From Pseudomonadota bacterium (GTDB lineage Bacteria > Pseudomonadota > Alphaproteobacteria > Rhodospirillales > Casp-alpha2): 5,715 nucleotides of DNA. The position numbers and the translations under genes were made by a program. The stretch covers positions 1-5,715 of the forward strand of contig JAQBZY010000121.1 of NCBI GenBank assembly GCA_027620395.1, read 5' to 3'. The notes below the pieces were generated by a model, which searched no databases, was not told the DNA's origin, and saw only the letters and a list, made by a program, of their open reading frames with translations. Below are positions 5,022-5,715 of the stretch, piece after piece. The number at the start of each line of letters is the position of its first letter. Position 1 is the first letter of the stretch.

Positions 5022-5715
5022 ATGCGGCTTTCCAAATATTTTCTCCCGACCCTCAAGGAAAACCCCGCCGAGGCGCATATCGTCTCGCACCGTTTGATGC
5101 TCAGGGCCGGCATGATCCGGCAATCCAGCGCCGGCATCTATTCCTGGCTGCCTTTGGGCTTCAAGGTGTTGGAGAACATCGACCGCATCGTCCGCGAGGA
5201 ACAGGACGCCATGGGCTGCCAGCAGATGCTGATGCCGACCATTCAGCCGGCCGATCTGTGGCGCGAAAGCGGGCGCTACGACGCTTACGGGCCGGAAATG
5301 CTGCGAATCCGCGACCGGCACGACCGCGACATGCTGTATGGACCCACCAACGAGGAACAGATCACCGAGATATTCCGTGAGGCGGCACGCAGTTATCGTG
5401 ACCTACCCCGGATGCTCTACCACATTCAGTGGAAGTTCCGCGACGAAGTCCGGCCGCGCTTCGGAATCATGCGCGGGCGCGAATTCATGATGAAGGATGC
5501 CTATTCGTTCGATCTGGATAAAGAAGGTGCTAGAATATCTTACAATAAATTCTTCATATCTTACTTGCGGACTTTCCGGCGTTTAGGGCTGGAAGCAATC
5601 CCGATGCGCGCCGATAGCGGCCCGATCGGCGGCGACATGAGCCACGAATTCCTGATCCGCGCCGAAACCGGCGAAAGTGCCATCTATTACGATTCCGATT
5701 TTTCGTTCATCGATC
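5022..5715 (+). CDS. proS: Prolyl-tRNA synthetase (3' partial)
   Basis: A cytoplasmic class II aminoacyl-tRNA synthetase that charges tRNA-Pro with proline. The first 231 residues are visible and the frame runs off the window. Family landmarks are [18 protein letters not shown] (36-53), motif-1-like [18 protein letters not shown] (68-85), the ATP/proline-site [14 protein letters not shown] (106-119) and motif 2, [17 protein letters not shown] (139-155), then [25 protein letters not shown] (194-210) follows. The TNEE..TEIFR form is what I know from alphaproteobacterial ProS, which usually is about 430-440 residues and lacks the inserted editing domain; the break prevents checking this. The start ATG has a GAGGA site, and [18 protein letters not shown] is the expected N-terminus. 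Codons in 5519-5570 are unusually AT-rich, although the frame and the protein match are intact. Confidence 0.97.
   Translation, partial: MRLSKYFLPTLKENPAEAHIVSHRLMLRAGMIRQSSAGIYSWLPLGFKVLENIDRIVREEQDAMGCQQMLMPTIQPADLWRESGRYDAYGPEMLRIRDRHDRDMLYGPTNEEQITEIFREAARSYRDLPRMLYHIQWKFRDEVRPRFGIMRGREFMMKDAYSFDLDKEGARISYNKFFISYLRTFRRLGLEAIPMRADSGPIGGDMSHEFLIRAETGESAIYYDSDFSFID
5535..5564 (+). repeat. Short direct repeat within proS
   Basis: ATATCTTAC occurs at 5535-5543 and again at 5556-5564 (21 bases apart, in frame). It encodes Ile-Ser-Tyr twice, at residues 172-174 and 179-181, within a strikingly AT-rich patch of an otherwise GC-rich gene. Confidence 0.6.

Overview
The window looks like a chromosomal housekeeping region of a high-GC alphaproteobacterium, probably of a Rhodospirillales-like lineage (the order is an inference). 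Three things point there: the run RNase J, methylmalonyl-CoA epimerase, DUF1467 membrane protein with a prolyl-tRNA synthetase gene nearby; the alphaproteobacterial character of the ProS sequence; and palindromic repeats of the CCTCATCCTGAGGAGC...GTCTCGAAGGA type, which are common between genes in this class. I see no phage, transposase, CRISPR array, tRNA or rRNA.

Layout. Positions 2-3193 hold five tightly packed plus-strand genes: rnj (5' end outside the window), mce, a small DUF1467 protein, a gamma-glutamylcyclotransferase-like protein and tag (3-methyladenine DNA glycosylase I). They overlap by 3-4 bases or are 1-13 bases apart, so they are probably one transcript. A strong hairpin terminator at 3235-3271 ends this block. 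A minus-strand purine permease of the NCS2/AzgA type (3392-4681) converges on the terminator. The 340-base gap 4682-5021 separates the permease from the divergent proS (5022 to the window end, 3' part missing). This gap carries three copies of a palindromic REP-like repeat, followed by a candidate promoter, a small leader hairpin and a good ribosome binding site for proS.

How the genes relate. Their functions are diverse: RNA turnover and rRNA processing (RNase J), propionyl/methylmalonyl-CoA metabolism (Mce), gamma-glutamyl compound turnover (the cyclotransferase-like protein, tentative), alkylation repair (Tag), purine base uptake (permease) and proline charging of tRNA (ProS). The grouping looks like conserved chromosomal order rather than a pathway. 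In many alphaproteobacteria the DUF1467 gene is followed directly by proS. Here about 2.9 kb (cyclotransferase, tag, terminator, permease, repeats) lies between them.

I found no convincing new biological system. The most interesting signals are base-pair-preserving changes between the REP copies, the interrupted gene order, and a short AT-rich, internally repeated patch inside proS.
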